NCBI GenBank assembly: GCA_035582835.1
Contig: JAYKAV010002942.1
Coordinates: 428,935 to 492,934 of the forward strand
Direction of reading: 5' to 3'
DNA from: Phoebastria nigripes
Taxonomy: Eukaryota; Chordata; Aves; Procellariiformes; Diomedeidae
DNA length: 64,000 bases
Below are positions 62,356-64,000 of this stretch, piece after piece (positions within the stretch are counted from its first letter, which is position 1; every line of letters starts with the position of its first letter). The notes below the pieces were generated by a model. The model did not search any database. It was not told the DNA's origin and was given only the letters and a program-made list of their open reading frames with translations. Position numbers and translations under genes: made by a program.

Positions 62356-63750
62356 CATAGAATCACAGAATCACAGAATCATAGAATCATTAAGGTTGGA
62401 AAAGACCTCTAAGATCATCGAGTCCAACCGTTAACCTAGCACTGCCAAGTCCACCATTAAATCACGTCCCCAAGCACCACATCTACACGTCTTTTAAATA
62501 CCTCCAGGGATGGGGACTCAACCACTTCCCTGGGCAGCCTCTTCCAATGCTTGACAACCCTTTTGGTGAAGAAATTTTTCCTAATATCCAATCTAAACCT
62601 CCCCTGGCGCAACTTGAGGCCATTTCCTCTCGTCCTATCGCTTGTTACTTGGGAAAAGAGACCGACACCCACCTCGCTGCAACCTCCTTTCAGGTAGTTG
62701 TAGAGAGCAGTAAGGTCTCCCCTCAGCCTCCTNTTCTNCAGGCTAAACAACCCCNGTTCCCTCAGCCGCTCCTCATAAGACTTGTGCTCTAGACCCTTCA
62801 CCAGCTTCGTTGCCCTTCTCTGGACACGCTCCAGCACCTCAATGTCTTTCTTGTTGCGAGGGACTCAAAACTGAACACAGTATTCNAGGTGGGGCCTCAC
62901 CAGGGCTGAGTACAGGGGGACGATCACTTCCCTACTCCTGCTGGCCACACTATTTCTGATACAAGCCAGGATGCTATTGGCCTTCTTGGCCACCTGGGCA
63001 CACTGCCGGCTCATATTCAGCCGGCTGTCAACCAGCACCCCCAGGTCCTTTTCTGACAGGCAACTTTCCAGCCATTCTTCCCCAAGCCTGCAGCGTTGCA
63101 TGAGGTTGTTGTGACCCAAGTGCAGGACCCGGCACTGAGCCTTGTTGAACCTCTTACAATTGGCCTCAGCCCATCCATCCAGCCTGTCCAGATCCCTCTG
63201 TAGAGCCTTTCTACCCTCAAGTAGATCAACACTCCCGCCCAACTTGGTGTCGTCTGCAAACTTACTGAGGGTGTACTCCATCCCTTCCTCCAGATCATTG
63301 ATAAAGATGTTAAACAGAGCTGGCCCCATAATGAGCCCTGGGGAACACCACTTGTGACCAGCCGCCAACTGGATTTAACTCCATTCACCACAACTCTTTG
63401 GGCCTGGCCACCCAGCCAGTTTTTTACCCAGTGAAGAGTATGCCCGTCCAAGCCATGAGCAGCCAGTTTCTCCAGGAGAATGCTGTGGGAAATAGTGTCA
63501 AAGGCTTTACTAAAGTCTAGGTAGACAACATCCACAGCCTTTCCCTCATCCACTAAGCGGGTCACCTTGTCATAGAAGGANATCAGGTTGGTCAAGCAGG
63601 ACCTGCCTTTCATAAACCCATGCTGACTGGGCCTGATCACCTGGCTGTCCTGTATGTGCCGTGTGATGCACTCAAGATGATCTGCTCCACAACCTTCCCC
63701 GGCACCAAGGTCAGACTGACAGGCCTGTAGTTCCCCAGCATAGTTTCTTG
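62356..63750 (-). mobile_element. CR1 LINE, 5'-truncated, reverse transcriptase C-terminal part
   Basis: The 3' end is marked by four octamers (catagaat/cacagaat, 62356-62387) and no poly-A. Upstream on the minus strand the ORF2 product is readable. LGNYRPVSLTLVPGK is followed by the palm motif DFSKAFDTISH, then SGVPQGS, then the catalytic FADD box (63249-63260), and finally the C-terminal [15 protein letters not shown]...EERL region. The copy is dead. One-base losses shift frame near 63670 and near 63325, and TGA replaces an expected Trp codon at 62865-62867. Its length of about 1.4 kb against roughly 4.5 kb for full CR1 reflects 5' truncation. It is the youngest-looking repeat in the window, and five undetermined bases lie in it. 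Confidence 0.95.
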
Positions 63751-64000
63751 GCATACCTAATAATATTGAGAACAAAGTAGAAACAGAGTAGAAGAAAATA
63801 CAGTGTTTACCTTGTGATCAGAAACTACCCTCAGTTGCCCTGGCCATCTATAAACATTATATTAACTCTTGTGCAAAGTGCTGGCTGCAATGCCTCACAG
63901 AAAAGCACAATTATTGTTTGTTCTGGGTAGAAGTTTATAGCTACATTGTCTCAAAGAAAAAGATAAATAACATACAAACATAATTATTTTCCTACAGTGC
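63751..64000. other. AT-rich sequence beyond the CR1, no gene seen
   Basis: This is the insertion-site flank on the 5' side of the truncated CR1. Nothing is recognised. Confidence 0.5.

Noticed and set aside
1..64000. CRISPR arrays, rRNA, tRNA, bacterial operons, telomere arrays
   Set aside because: No regular spaced repeats, conserved rRNA or tRNA stems, or TTAGGG arrays were seen. The sequence is clearly vertebrate.

Overview
The window is vertebrate nuclear DNA, and almost certainly from a bird. The main evidence is CR1 LINE copies ending in the CR1 octamer repeat (ATTCTATG-type, no poly-A tail), solo LTRs of one ERVL-like family, and old MIR-type SINEs. There is no prokaryotic-style gene organisation: no long open frames, operons, rRNA or tRNA were recognised. 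I see no complete protein-coding gene. The window reads as intergenic or deep intronic sequence, AT-rich in the first ~41 kb, with GC-richer patches near 41.7-42.4, 45.3-46.0, 48.8-51.6, 53.0-53.5 and 57.0-58.3 kb.

Layout: 1-210 is the internal part of an antisense CR1 cut by the window edge. Solo LTR A lies at 5066-5645 (minus), B at 15179-15773 (plus) and C at 33813-34386 (plus). Each has TGT...ACA ends and a 5-bp near-matching target duplication. A MIR-like SINE is at about 8425-8600. An older antisense CR1 is at 11431-11860. Older CR1/L3-like remnants are at 24600-24960, 28040-28250, 51475-51650 and 52085-52270. MIR-like antisense pieces are at 27215-27320, 49436-49540, 55424-55515 and 55640-55860. 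A degraded PIF/Harbinger transposase-like segment sits on the minus strand at 45610-45891. The right end (62356-63750) is a 5'-truncated, relatively well preserved antisense CR1 with reverse transcriptase motifs, two frameshifts and a stop.

Several short open segments are bounded by good splice signals. The best are 8176-8276 and 33200-33287 on the minus strand, and a possible terminal exon at 40492-40698 on the plus strand. They match no family I recognise and could be chance, because 128 kb of strand contains many decoy splice sites. They are listed with low confidence.

The most interesting observations are the mosaic relationship among the three LTRs (C shares its U3 with A and its R-U5 with B) and the differing survival of promoter motifs in them. 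Next come the Harbinger-like remnant and an exact 23-bp inverted repeat beside an ATT microsatellite. No convincing new biological system was found.
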